Assembly (NCBI GenBank): GCA_017983465.1
Contig: JAGOBK010000002.1
Location: 402,981-466,980, forward strand
DNA: 64,000 nt
DNA from: Crocinitomicaceae bacterium
GTDB taxonomy: Bacteria; Bacteroidota; Bacteroidia; Flavobacteriales_D; Crocinitomicaceae
Reading direction: 5' to 3'
The notes under the pieces were generated by a model, which was given only the letters and a program-made list of their open reading frames with translations, was not told the origin of the DNA and made no database searches. Of the stretch, positions 44,908 to 53,621 are shown one piece after another (position 1 is the stretch's first letter; each line of letters starts with the position of its first letter). The position numbers were made by a program, and so were the translations under genes.

Positions 44908-46367
44908 CTCCAACTCGTTCCCTCTTTTCCGTCTTTAACGACAATTCCTGCAGCGGCTAATCCATCGCGGATTTTATCGGAAGTTGTCCAATCTTTGTTC
45001 GTACGCGCTTGTTGACGTAAGTCTAGCACTAAGTCCATTACTGGTGACAATTTTCCACTATCCGATTCCTGTTCGGAAACGAGTCCAAGCACATCAAAAA
45101 TAAAGGAGTTCATCGCGGAAATTAGTTTTACCTTATCGTTCTCGGAGATACTCGCATTTCCATCGTTGATGAGGTTGATGTATTTCACCGCTTCAAATAA
45201 ATTAGCGACTAAAATCGGTGCATTGAAGTCATCGTTCATGGCTGTATAGAACGATGCAATCAAGGCATCCACATCAAAAGAGGAAGTGCTAGTCGGAAGT
45301 TTTTCAATCGTTTTTAGTCCTTCCATTAAACGGGCAAAGCCTTTTTCGGAAGCGTTTAAGGCCTCTTGTGTAAAGTCTAGGTTGCTGCGGTAATGCGCTT
45401 GCATCATAAAGAAACGAAGCACATTCGCGCTGTATGGTTTATCGAATAATTCGGTTGTTCCTTCAATGATTTCTTTTGGCAAAAAGTAATTTCCAAAGGA
45501 TTTACTCATTTTTTGTCCATTGACATTCAGCATATTTGCGTGCATCCAGTAATTCGCTGGATTACATCCAACAGAAGCACAACTTTGGGCAATTTCATCT
45601 TCGTGATGCGGGAATTTTAAGTCCATACCTCCACCGTGAATATCAAATTGTTTACCTAAGTATTTTGTACTCATTGCGGTACATTCAATGTGCCATCCTG
45701 GATTTCCGTCCCCCCAAGGAGAACGCCAAATCTGCATGTCATCTGGATTCGCTTTTTTCCAAAGGGCAAAATCCGCAAAGAAACGTTTTTCGTCCTGCGC
45801 ATTTAACTGACGCGTATCATTTTCGAGTTCATCCACTTTACGTCCGCTCAATATGCCATAATTGTAATCTTGCATATAGCGTTTGGTATCGAAATAAACC
45901 GATCCATTCACGACATATCCATAACCATTTGCTAAAATTTGCTCAATGACTTCGATTTGTTCTTGAATGTGACCAGTTGCAGTAGGTTCTATACTTGGCG
46001 GGAGTAAATTGTAGATGCGCTGTAATTCTTGGAAACGCACATTGTATTTGTACACGATTTCCAAGGATTGCAATTGCTCGGCGCGCGCAGCTTTTCCAAT
46101 GGAATCTTCATCGTTACCAGCGCTGTTAGTAATGTGTCCAGCGTCTGTGATGTTGCGCACATATTTCACTTGGAATCCAAGATGCAACAAGTAGCGGTAG
46201 ATGAGGTCAAAGTTGATGAAAGTGCGCATATTACCCATGTGTGGCTCACTGTAAAGTGTCGGTCCACAGACATACATTCCAACAAAGTTTTCATGAATAG
46301 GTACGAAGGCTTGTTTCTCACCTTTCATACTATTGTATATCACTAAATTTTTCTGTAGGTCTATCAT
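44904..46367 (-). CDS. cysS: Cysteinyl-tRNA synthetase
   Basis: Charges tRNA-Cys. About 487 residues from ATG 46367 (MIDLQKNLVIYNSM); an ATG at 46379 (MQLSMIDL) is also possible, but the likely promoter at 46385-46392 would place transcription start almost on it. Class I motifs: HIGH-like EPHMGNMRTFINFDL (usually HIGN; His is kept), the zinc site with Cys in YVCGPTLYS plus the distal CTA/HH residues (HIECTAMS, FPHHEDE), and KMSKS as QKMSKSFGN. C-terminal helical anticodon region follows. The TAA stop overlaps DUF3050's by 4 bases. Confidence 0.95.
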   Translation of the reverse strand: MIDLQKNLVIYNSMKGEKQAFVPIHENFVGMYVCGPTLYSEPHMGNMRTFINFDLIYRYLLHLGFQVKYVRNITDAGHITNSAGNDEDSIGKAARAEQLQSLEIVYKYNVRFQELQRIYNLLPPSIEPTATGHIQEQIEVIEQILANGYGYVVNGSVYFDTKRYMQDYNYGILSGRKVDELENDTRQLNAQDEKRFFADFALWKKANPDDMQIWRSPWGDGNPGWHIECTAMSTKYLGKQFDIHGGGMDLKFPHHEDEIAQSCASVGCNPANYWMHANMLNVNGQKMSKSFGNYFLPKEIIEGTTELFDKPYSANVLRFFMMQAHYRSNLDFTQEALNASEKGFARLMEGLKTIEKLPTSTSSFDVDALIASFYTAMNDDFNAPILVANLFEAVKYINLINDGNASISENDKVKLISAMNSFIFDVLGLVSEQESDSGKLSPVMDLVLDLRQQARTNKDWTTSDKIRDGLAAAGIVVKDGKEGTSWS

Positions 46368-46384
46368 TGATAATTGCATAGGAA

Positions 46385-46392
46385 CAAAGTTA
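46385..46392 (-). promoter_or_regulatory. -7 element TAACTTTG for cysS
   Basis: Minus strand TAACTTTG matches TAnnTTTG. The predicted start point (46378-46380) coincides with the upstream ATG, which favours the ATG at 46367 as translation start. Confidence 0.5.
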
Positions 46393-46503
46393 GCGAAAAG
46401 TTCGAAGTCTGAAAAAGTGAATCAGCACCAAATAATGTTCGGCTCAATGCTGACGTTGGAATATATCCAAAATAAAAACTCCTGTAATGAGAATTTACGG
46501 CAT

Positions 46504-46511
46504 TATTTTTG
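46504..46511 (+). promoter_or_regulatory. -7 element TATTTTTG for the DUF4783 gene
   Basis: TATTTTTG matches TAnnTTTG, 13 bases before the ATG at 46525, in the 157-base divergent region shared with cysS. Confidence 0.5.
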
Positions 46512-46524
46512 CTAAAATTGTGGC

Positions 46525-46896
46525 ATGAATACGATGTTATCTTTCATTACCGGCTTATTTATTTTCCTTTCAATCCCCACGGATATTCCTTATGGGACAA
46601 TCGAGCGTGCGATGGAGATGAATGACGCCAAAACCATTGTTCACCTCGGAAAGGATAAAATCTCCTTGAACATCAGTGGGAAAGAAGCAGTGTATCCCAT
46701 TTCACAAGCTGAACTTGTGTTGCATGGATTCTTCACGAAATACCCAAAAGGTACGTTTGCGTTCAAGTTCAAAGGCAAGGATTCCGGTGAGGATAATTAT
46801 TGCATTGGAACATATGTCTCTAAAGGAGAAAACATCCGAAGCACCTTTCATTTTCGCAGCGGGAAACTCGAAAGTTTGTCACTGACAAATGAGTAA
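46525..46896 (+). CDS. DUF4783 family exported protein
   Basis: 123 residues. The N-terminus MNTMLSFITGLFIFLSIPTD is a signal peptide or anchor. The rest has the DUF4783 pattern: an N-terminal helix (ERAMEMNDAKTIVHLGKDKI), the strand NISGKEAVYPISQAELVLHGFF and the sheet end GTYVSKGENIRSTFHF. The fold is NTF2/cystatin-like by appearance (inference). Family function is unknown. Its stop abuts the stop of the convergent glycosyltransferase gene (TAA then TTA, no gap). Confidence 0.82.
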   Translation: MNTMLSFITGLFIFLSIPTDIPYGTIERAMEMNDAKTIVHLGKDKISLNISGKEAVYPISQAELVLHGFFTKYPKGTFAFKFKGKDSGEDNYCIGTYVSKGENIRSTFHFRSGKLESLSLTNE

Positions 46897-48819
46897 TTAT
46901 CCTTGTGGAGAGCGGTTTTCTTTCAGTGTATTAAAGAAGATTACTGCGTAACCAATCGTTAACATCAAGTGGAAAGGAACCATTCCTAAATCCCCATAAA
47001 TCGCACGATTCACTGCGGTAAAACCAAACACAACCATCAAGATTCCTTCAGCGATGTTGATAATCGATAAACTTTTCTTGTCGTATTTATTTCCAGTAAA
47101 CTCATCTTTTTTCGCCACGTTGAATTTCGGTGTGCGCACAAAAGAACTTTTGATTCCTAAGTAACCTTCGATAACCGCTACAGCGTTACTCAAGGAAAGT
47201 GCCATAGAAACGGTAAGGAATTGCACGAAACGCACTACGAAGCTCACCAAGTCTTTGAAGAAATGTCCAGTTTTATCTCTGAAGGCATTCCAGTAGTAAA
47301 AGGCAAGGAATACCGTACTTGATAAAAAGAATGCTCCAACTTGGATAAAGAAATTCAAATCAGAGAATGAATCCTTAATGTGAAGAACTGGCAAGCTCAA
47401 CAAAGAAAGAATCAAGATAAAGACAAATACAGATGAATTGAATAAATGCGCCAATCCATGTAAACGATCAGAGAATTTCAATCCTTTTGTACTCACAATT
47501 CGTTTCCACATTTTGATGAATACCTCAGCACCACCTTTCATCCAACGGTGTTGTTGACTTTTCAAAGCCGACATCGTAATTGGTAATTCTGCTGGCGATT
47601 CTACTTCTTCCAAATAGTTGAATTTCCATCCACGCATTTGTGCACGGTAGCTCAAGTCCAAGTCTTCAGTAATGGTATCATGTTCCCATCCACCTGCATC
47701 TTCGATACACGCTTTTCTCCATACTCCCGCGGTACCGTTGAAGTTAATGTAGTGTCCTTGTGCGTTGCGTCCACCTTGCTCAATCGCAAAGTGTCCATTT
47801 AATCCAAACGCTTGTAATTCTGTTAAAAGAGAATATGTTTTATTCAAGTGACCCCAACGTGTTTGAACAACACCAATTTTATCGGTGTTAAAGTAAGGCA
47901 TGGTGCGCAATAAGAAATCTTTGTCTGGAACGAAATCGGCATCGAAAATCGCGATGAATTCTCCTTCTACTTGATCCATTGCGGAATCCAAGGCTCCAGC
48001 TTTGTATCCAGTGCGATCCACACGGTGAATGTGTTGTATATTGATTCCACGTGCCGCAACCTCTGCTACTTTTTTCGCAATAATATCTTTGGTTTCATCC
48101 GTAGAGTCATCCAACACTTGAATTTGGAATTTATCTCTAGGGTATTCAAATTCAGCAATGGTATCGATAATACGATCCGCTACGTACATTTCATTGAACA
48201 TCGGCAATTGAACGGTTACTTTTGGAGCGTTTGCTAAATCAAACGCTGGTTCAACTCTACTTTGCTGTGCTTTGCGTTGCTTACGGTAAGCAAAGGCAAG
48301 TGACAATTGCACCATACTGTAATAAAAGATCAACAGTAAACATAGTCCATAGATGACAAGAATGACTTTCGCCATGACATGTGACCAATAATGTTCTTTT
48401 ACGAATGTTTTTCCATTTTCTGTGACTTTACGATCACCCCAGTTGAACATCCAACTAACTTTTAAATTTGCCGTAAATGGTTGTGTTTTGCTAAAAGTGT
48501 AATGTACAAGGTGTTCTTTGGCATTGGTTTCGAACACTTTTAAGGTGTCTGGACGATAATCTTCATCGATGAGCATCAACAAACTTTTTCCAATCGGAAC
48601 ATGTTTGAAGGTAAACACCCCATTTTCATCCGTTTCGGTAGTGAAGACTTTACCAGTGACAGTGGATGTTAAGCTCACTTTCACTTTTTCTACTTCATTA
48701 CGTGTTTTGTAATCTACCAGATATCCTTCAATTTTCTTTGAATACTGAATACGATCCTTTGTGGCATGTGCACTGATTGTTGAAACAAAAAGCGCTAAAA
48801 TCAAGAAAAAGTTCCTCAT
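46897..48819 (-). CDS. GT2 processive-type glycosyltransferase with N-terminal extracytoplasmic beta domain
   Basis: 640 residues. Order: signal peptide (about 1-19); a carboxypeptidase-regulatory-like beta-sandwich (about 28-110, IEGYLVDYKTRNEVEKVKV...TETDENGVFTFKHVPIGK); a TM segment (about 149-178); a cytoplasmic GT2 domain with Asp pair LDD (237-238), DAD (293-295), TED (384-386) and QQHRW (422-426); then about four to five TM helices. The catalytic motifs are those of cellulose-synthase-like and plant CslA-like beta-glycan synthases (IQVLDDSTD, RTGYKAGAL). It should make or extend a beta-linked glycan, but donor and product are unknown. The N-terminal domain is unusual. Lies downstream of the S46 peptidase gene with its own -7 element. 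Confidence 0.87.
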   Translation of the reverse strand: MRNFFLILALFVSTISAHATKDRIQYSKKIEGYLVDYKTRNEVEKVKVSLTSTVTGKVFTTETDENGVFTFKHVPIGKSLLMLIDEDYRPDTLKVFETNAKEHLVHYTFSKTQPFTANLKVSWMFNWGDRKVTENGKTFVKEHYWSHVMAKVILVIYGLCLLLIFYYSMVQLSLAFAYRKQRKAQQSRVEPAFDLANAPKVTVQLPMFNEMYVADRIIDTIAEFEYPRDKFQIQVLDDSTDETKDIIAKKVAEVAARGINIQHIHRVDRTGYKAGALDSAMDQVEGEFIAIFDADFVPDKDFLLRTMPYFNTDKIGVVQTRWGHLNKTYSLLTELQAFGLNGHFAIEQGGRNAQGHYINFNGTAGVWRKACIEDAGGWEHDTITEDLDLSYRAQMRGWKFNYLEEVESPAELPITMSALKSQQHRWMKGGAEVFIKMWKRIVSTKGLKFSDRLHGLAHLFNSSVFVFILILSLLSLPVLHIKDSFSDLNFFIQVGAFFLSSTVFLAFYYWNAFRDKTGHFFKDLVSFVVRFVQFLTVSMALSLSNAVAVIEGYLGIKSSFVRTPKFNVAKKDEFTGNKYDKKSLSIINIAEGILMVVFGFTAVNRAIYGDLGMVPFHLMLTIGYAVIFFNTLKENRSPQG

Positions 48820-48848
48820 TTGTGAGTGAAAAAAGATGTAAAAAAAAG

Positions 48849-48856
48849 CAAATATA
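48849..48856 (-). promoter_or_regulatory. -7 element TATATTTG for the GT2 gene
   Basis: Minus strand TATATTTG matches TAnnTTTG, 29 bases before the GT2 ATG and 3 bases after the end of the S46 peptidase gene. Confidence 0.5.
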
Positions 48857-48859
48857 AAT

Positions 48860-51022
48860 TTATTCTTTCATTAATGTCATTTCATCTACCAAGTGTTTGG
48901 CATCAGAGTAAATATCCATGACCCAAAGTACGTAGCGAATGTCCACAACGATGTTTCGACAACGGTTTGGATCGAACAAATAATCACTCATAGTACTTTC
49001 CCATGAACGGTCAAAATTCAAGCCCATTAAGTAGCCATTTTTATCTAAAACGGGCGACCCAGAATTTCCACCTGTTGTGTGATTGGAACCGGTAAAACAC
49101 ACCCAAAGATCGTCGCCTTGTGCATACGGACCATAGTTTTTAGCGGCATGTAATTCAACCATTCTGGGCAATAAATCAAAGTCCGGATTGCCGGTATTGT
49201 ATTTGGCAATAATTCCATCCAAGGTCGTATGCTCTGTATAACGCATTCCATCAGTTGGGGCTGACCCTTCTAATTGTCCGTAGGTGATGCGAAGGGTTGA
49301 ATTCGCATCCGGCCAATGTTTTTTATCCGGAAACATCGTGTATTTTCCTTCTACGTATACTTGCATCAAGTTGTTGACGCTAGTTTGAAAGCTACGATAT
49401 GCAGGAACGGTTTCATTTCTAAAGGACTGAAAATACTGATAGAAATGTGTGTAACCAAGATCCTTGTTCAATTTTTTAATGGATTTATCCGAGAACGAAC
49501 TTAAAAATGCCATGTATCTTTCCTGATTGGTGAAAATGGATTGCGAATAGATATCTGTGGCGATTCCTTTTACATAATTGACAAACCATTCACTCGCTAC
49601 AGAATTCTTGAGATCCTTCGTAATTTCCTTCCATTGTTCGGTATAGTCAAAGTACGCTTTTGTTTGATCCATGAAAATATGCAAATCAACATCGCTATTG
49701 AAATTTTTGAAGAATCCTTCTGCTGACGTTTTCATTTTCTCAATGACTTTCGCCAATTCTCCATTCTCGGCATATTTCGCGTAATTGGTCACTAAATCCT
49801 CCATTCCACGCACGAGTTTAAAGTATTCTGGTCCGTAAGAGAAATATTCTGCGCCCATTGCATACTTGAATTCAATTTGCTGGTCTTTTTCTACCAAAGC
49901 GTTCAACTGATTGACCACCTCTGCGTATTTCGTCCATTCGGGCTTACTCAAAGCCATTGCTTTGTAGGCTTTTTCTTCTTCCAACTTTAATTGAACGGCT
50001 TGCAGATTTTTTAATCCTTCAATTTGACCAATCCATTTTTTCCATGCATTCGCAATATTGGCTTGTTTCGCGGAGTATTGGATACGAGTTAAATCTGATT
50101 TTTTCATTCCTTCATCGATCACCGCTAAAGAAAGGTCGCGCATGTGAATACGTGCCGGACGCTCCTTTTCAATGATGAATTTCAAATAGGAAGCAACAAC
50201 GTGCTGTTCGGTCTGACCAGGGAAGCCATAGACCATCGTAAAGTCTCCTTCTTGGCGGTTTTGAAAAGAAATCGGTAAGTAATGCAAAGGAGTGTAAGGA
50301 ATATTATCTGGAGAATATGCTGCCGGTTTATTGTCTTTTCCTACATAAATGCGAAAAACAGAGAAATCTCCGGTATGACGAGGCCAAACCCAATTGTCGG
50401 TATCTCCTCCAAATTTTCCAATGGAATTCGGTGGTGTTCCAACAAAACGCACATCCAAGAAAACTTCTTTTAGCATCAAATAGTAATCGTTCCCGTAATT
50501 GAAGGCTTTAATTTCTGCTTCGTAATGCGTTCCAACGATTGCTGCAGCACATAATTTTTTGATGTTTGCTTGAATTATTGCTTGATCACTTTTGGAACTC
50601 GCTCCCATCAACACATCTTTCGTCACATCATCAATGCGCACAATACGCATAGCAGTTAAACCTGGATTCGTTAATTCGTCTGATTTGTTTTTTGCCCAAA
50701 ATCCATTTTTCAGGTAATCGTGTTCGAGTGAAGAATGTGACTGAATTTGTCCGTAACCACAATGGTGATTTGTCAATAAAAGTCCCTGACTCGAAACCAA
50801 CTCTGCTGTACATCCGCCACCAAATTGCAAAATGGCATCTTTCATACTTGTCGAATTAACACTGTAAATATCCGATGCTGAAAGCTTCATTCCTTTCGCC
50901 TTCATATCCGACTCAAATGCTGCAATCAACGATGGAATAAGCATTCCTTCTTCGGCGAAGGAGAAAAGGGATTTTGCTACAAAGACAAGCAAGAATGCGT
51001 AGCGCAAAAAGTTTGATTTCAT
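48860..51022 (-). CDS. S46 family dipeptidyl peptidase, DPP11-type
   Basis: A periplasmic serine exopeptidase that removes N-terminal dipeptides. 720 residues with a signal peptide (about 1-22). Triad: His86 or His87 in LLTNHHCGYGQ, Asp in RHTGDFSVFR, and Ser654 in GGNSGSPV. Residue 672 is Arg (GLNFDRSWE). In Porphyromonas DPP11 the equivalent positions are Ser655 and Arg673, and that Arg selects Asp/Glu at P1, whereas DPP7 has Gly; so acidic-dipeptide specificity is inferred. It would feed peptides to central metabolism, common in amino-acid-using Bacteroidota. Divergent from ribF. Confidence 0.93.
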   Translation of the reverse strand: MKSNFLRYAFLLVFVAKSLFSFAEEGMLIPSLIAAFESDMKAKGMKLSASDIYSVNSTSMKDAILQFGGGCTAELVSSQGLLLTNHHCGYGQIQSHSSLEHDYLKNGFWAKNKSDELTNPGLTAMRIVRIDDVTKDVLMGASSKSDQAIIQANIKKLCAAAIVGTHYEAEIKAFNYGNDYYLMLKEVFLDVRFVGTPPNSIGKFGGDTDNWVWPRHTGDFSVFRIYVGKDNKPAAYSPDNIPYTPLHYLPISFQNRQEGDFTMVYGFPGQTEQHVVASYLKFIIEKERPARIHMRDLSLAVIDEGMKKSDLTRIQYSAKQANIANAWKKWIGQIEGLKNLQAVQLKLEEEKAYKAMALSKPEWTKYAEVVNQLNALVEKDQQIEFKYAMGAEYFSYGPEYFKLVRGMEDLVTNYAKYAENGELAKVIEKMKTSAEGFFKNFNSDVDLHIFMDQTKAYFDYTEQWKEITKDLKNSVASEWFVNYVKGIATDIYSQSIFTNQERYMAFLSSFSDKSIKKLNKDLGYTHFYQYFQSFRNETVPAYRSFQTSVNNLMQVYVEGKYTMFPDKKHWPDANSTLRITYGQLEGSAPTDGMRYTEHTTLDGIIAKYNTGNPDFDLLPRMVELHAAKNYGPYAQGDDLWVCFTGSNHTTGGNSGSPVLDKNGYLMGLNFDRSWESTMSDYLFDPNRCRNIVVDIRYVLWVMDIYSDAKHLVDEMTLMKE

Positions 51023-51086
51023 AAGTTCATTTTAGTGTGGCTAAGATACGACGATTTCAGCAAGCGACAATAGGCGGATAATTGCG

Positions 51087-51094
51087 TATCTTTG
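51087..51094 (+). promoter_or_regulatory. -7 element TATCTTTG for ribF
   Basis: TATCTTTG is a perfect TAnnTTTG match, 15 bases before the ATG at 51110. No FMN riboswitch could fit in the short leader. Confidence 0.6.
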
Positions 51095-51109
51095 CGCCTC
51101 AATTGAAGT

Positions 51110-52057
51110 ATGCGAATTTTTGAAGGACTTACGGAAAAAATGCCCATTAAGAACGCCGTCGTGACGATCGGAACCTTTGATGGCGTGCATCTTGGTCATC
51201 AGGAAATTTTGAAAACCCTCATTTCTGAAGCAGAAAAATGCGAAGGAGAAAGTGTTTTATTGACTTTTTACCCACATCCTCGGATGGTCCTTTTTCCGGA
51301 ACAAGCAGATTTACTTTTATTACAGACTCAAACAGAAAAATTAGATAAACTAGCATCCGTTGGCTTGCAAAATGTGGTGATTTATCCCTTTTCTAAGGAA
51401 TTCGCGGATCTCTCCGCAGAGCGTTTTGTAGAGGATATTTTAATTAAAGGATTGCAGGCGAAAATGGTGATTATTGGCTACGATCACCAATTTGGACATA
51501 ACCGAGAAGGGAATCTAGCCTTTTTGAAGAAATATGCAGAGAAAGGATTTTTCGAATTACTGGAGATTCCTGCGGAGCAAATCGATGAAGCAAATATTTC
51601 CTCTTCTAAAATTAGAACGGCTATTTTAGGCGGAGAAATCTCCACAGCAAATGCCTTCCTTGGTGCGCCATTTGAATTGAGAGGCACCATCATCAAAGGA
51701 TTACAAAACGGAAGAAAAATCGGATTTCCCACAGCAAATATTCACGTGGACGACGTGCAGAAAATCATTCCTGCAACAGGTGTTTATGCGGTTGAAATGG
51801 ATGTCGCTGGCACAGCATGTCGAGGAATGATGAATGTCGGATGGCGTCCAACTATTGAGGAAGAGAAGCTCGAACGTAAAATCGAAGTTCATTTATTTGA
51901 TTTTCAGAAGGAAATTTATGACGAAGCCTGTCAAATACGTGTCTTACAATTTGTCCGTGCTGAACATAAATTCCCTAACTTAGAAGCACTAAAAGTCCAA
52001 ATACAACGAGATGAAGAAACTGTTCGCGCTTATTTTTCTACTGCTCAGCTTTCTTAA
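51110..52057 (+). CDS. ribF: Bifunctional riboflavin kinase / FAD synthetase
   Basis: Phosphorylates riboflavin to FMN and adenylates FMN to FAD. 315 residues. The N-terminal nucleotidyltransferase half has VTIGTFDGVHLGHQEIL (HxGH at about 29-32) and the DISSSK-like NISSSKIRTAIL (about 163-174). The C-terminal kinase half begins about residue 182 with GTIIKGLQNGRKIGFPTANI and includes GVYAVEM...NVGWRPTI and EVHLFDF. Its 3' end overlaps the signal-peptide part of the LRR gene by 47 bases. Confidence 0.96.
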   Translation: MRIFEGLTEKMPIKNAVVTIGTFDGVHLGHQEILKTLISEAEKCEGESVLLTFYPHPRMVLFPEQADLLLLQTQTEKLDKLASVGLQNVVIYPFSKEFADLSAERFVEDILIKGLQAKMVIIGYDHQFGHNREGNLAFLKKYAEKGFFELLEIPAEQIDEANISSSKIRTAILGGEISTANAFLGAPFELRGTIIKGLQNGRKIGFPTANIHVDDVQKIIPATGVYAVEMDVAGTACRGMMNVGWRPTIEEEKLERKIEVHLFDFQKEIYDEACQIRVLQFVRAEHKFPNLEALKVQIQRDEETVRAYFSTAQLS

Positions 52058-52586
52058 CTATGCCCAACTGAACCACGGTAAAATTTACATGTGGAACGAA
52101 GTAAGTGGCGCTAATCCAGATACCATTCACGCGATTTCATTCGAGAAATATAAATTAGATTCCCTGCCAAAGGAATTATGGCACTTTTCTAATTTGACCT
52201 ATCTGAATTTGGAAAAAAATCAATTATCTCACTTACCGAATGAGTTGGCGTCTTTAGTTCAACTAACTGAACTGAACATCAGTAAAAACAAGTTCACCTT
52301 TTTGCCGCTGATTATTTGCCAATTACCCAACTTACAGAAGTTAAACGCTTCACGAAATCGAATTGGGTCTATTCCAAATCAAATTTCCAATTGTCAGCAT
52401 CTTCAAGTAATCGATTTTTACGACAACATCATTGAGGATTTTGGTACGGGAATTTTTAGCTTAGTTGAACTGAAAACGCTCAACATTGAAGGAGTCATGT
52501 ATGGAACAAATTTCGCAGATGACTTGAAACGAAAACTCCCAAACGTGAATATTTTACTGGATCCACCCTGTAAATGTTTGAACTAA
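52011..52586 (+). CDS. Exported leucine-rich repeat protein
   Basis: 191 residues: signal peptide MKKLFALIFLLLSFLNYAQ, a short N-cap, then about five LRRs of 22-23 residues (LTYLNLEKNQLSHLPNEL, LTELNISKNKFTFLPLII, LQKLNASRNRIGSIPNQI, LQVIDFYDNII, LKTLNIEG), and a Cys-containing end (PPCKCLN). No sorting domain or lipobox is seen, so periplasmic or surface location is uncertain. LRRs bind proteins; the target is unknown. The start lies 47 bases inside ribF; no later ATG keeps the signal peptide. Confidence 0.85.
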   Translation: MKKLFALIFLLLSFLNYAQLNHGKIYMWNEVSGANPDTIHAISFEKYKLDSLPKELWHFSNLTYLNLEKNQLSHLPNELASLVQLTELNISKNKFTFLPLIICQLPNLQKLNASRNRIGSIPNQISNCQHLQVIDFYDNIIEDFGTGIFSLVELKTLNIEGVMYGTNFADDLKRKLPNVNILLDPPCKCLN

Positions 52587-52636
52587 AATAATTTTTTCTG
52601 CATCTGTTTTGTGGTCGAGCACTTCAAACTATTTCC

Positions 52637-52644
52637 TACCTTCG
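52637..52644 (+). promoter_or_regulatory. Possible -7 element TACCTTCG before the 224-residue membrane protein
   Basis: TACCTTCG is one base off TAnnTTTG, 15 bases before a TTG start at 52660. Confidence 0.35.
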
Positions 52645-52659
52645 TGTAAAACATCAAAT

Positions 52660-53334
52660 TTGGAACTCATCAACCTTATTTTCCGATTAGGAGTCCTCTT
52701 CGCTATCTACGGCTTCCTTTGGTTTTTTATCGAAATGGCATGGCAATTACTCATTGGTACCCGCAAACGTACCTTGGGTGAAATCTACTTGGTAAAAACG
52801 GTGAAATACTTATTTCTCGTGAATGTGACCTTCTTGTTTTGCCTAGAACAAATGGACGAGCCTATTTTTCAAATAAACTACCAACACATCGTCCCAAGTT
52901 TTATCATACTCATGGTTTATTTCCTTGGCAAGCTACAAAAGAAAGAACAGCGTATTCAAATGATGTCTAATTTCACGCAAGGAATGAAGGACATCCCTTT
53001 TAACCGTCAATGGGAATTGGCTTTAATTGTATTAAGTGGATTCACTTTCGCTGGACTCGTATTTTTCCCTCAGTTTTCAGAAAATGTTATTTCCATTTGG
53101 TTTAAGGAGCGCATTTTGGATATTGAAAAAGCCGTATTTATTGGATTTATCTTTAAGGTTATTGGCTTTTTCTTTTTAATTGGAATGTTTTCTAAGATGT
53201 TAAATGCACTGAATTACATCATTTCAGGAAAACCGTTGGTTCAAGTAAACAGTAGTTTTAGCGCTAAAAAGGATCCTTCTGATGACTCATTTGATGATTT
53301 CGAAGAAATTGATGATACTAAACTTTCAGAATAA
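52660..53334 (+). CDS. Membrane protein of unknown function with acidic tail
   Basis: About 224 residues if TTG 52660 is the start (MELINLIFRLGVLFAIYG); an upstream TTG at 52609 is in frame but its leader (WSSTSNYFLPSC) looks untranslated. Four or five hydrophobic segments: residues about 5-27, 45-60, 75-92, 122-142 and 162-182. A charged loop between (RKRTLGEIYLVKTVKY, KKEQRIQMMSN) suggests alternating topology. The C-terminus is acidic (SDDSFDDFEEIDD). I do not recognise the family. The next gene's ATG overlaps its stop by 1 base. Confidence 0.72.
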   Translation: MELINLIFRLGVLFAIYGFLWFFIEMAWQLLIGTRKRTLGEIYLVKTVKYLFLVNVTFLFCLEQMDEPIFQINYQHIVPSFIILMVYFLGKLQKKEQRIQMMSNFTQGMKDIPFNRQWELALIVLSGFTFAGLVFFPQFSENVISIWFKERILDIEKAVFIGFIFKVIGFFFLIGMFSKMLNALNYIISGKPLVQVNSSFSAKKDPSDDSFDDFEEIDDTKLSE

Positions 53335-53612
53335 TGGCGCACTTTGACGAAAAAGAATTGATCGAACTTTCGAATGAAATCATTCATTCATTGACTAAGT
53401 TAGTCCTTGGCGAAAAACCAGGATTCTTAGCTGGAAGTGTCTATAAAAAAATGGAAATACATCCACGTTTAAGTACGATGAAGTCGCTCTATGCAAGCTT
53501 CGTGATGGATTTTAAAGGATCATATGAGGATGCATCGAGCTTAAAAAAGCTCACTGATTTTCGCTACGAAATCGTGGAATTGTTTGATTCTGAATCTCCT
53601 ATCGAACACTAA
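53334..53612 (+). CDS. Small soluble protein of unknown function
   Basis: 92 residues, no signal peptide or membrane segment, predicted mostly helical (ELIELSNEIIHSLTKLVLGEKPGF; MKSLYASFVMDFKGSYEDASSLKKL). I do not recognise it. ATG overlaps the stop of the membrane-protein gene by one base (TAATG), and rnpA follows 9 bases later, so it is in a co-transcribed set. A role with the membrane neighbour is a guess. Confidence 0.7.
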   Translation: MAHFDEKELIELSNEIIHSLTKLVLGEKPGFLAGSVYKKMEIHPRLSTMKSLYASFVMDFKGSYEDASSLKKLTDFRYEIVELFDSESPIEH

Positions 53613-53621
53613 TTCATTACA

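Noticed and set aside
45536..45949. 137-codon plus-strand frame opposite cysS
   Set aside because: Antisense to the class I core of CysS; no recognisable protein features.
51023..51109. FMN riboswitch ahead of ribF
   Set aside because: After the -7 element only about 15 bases remain before the ATG; an FMN aptamer needs over 100.
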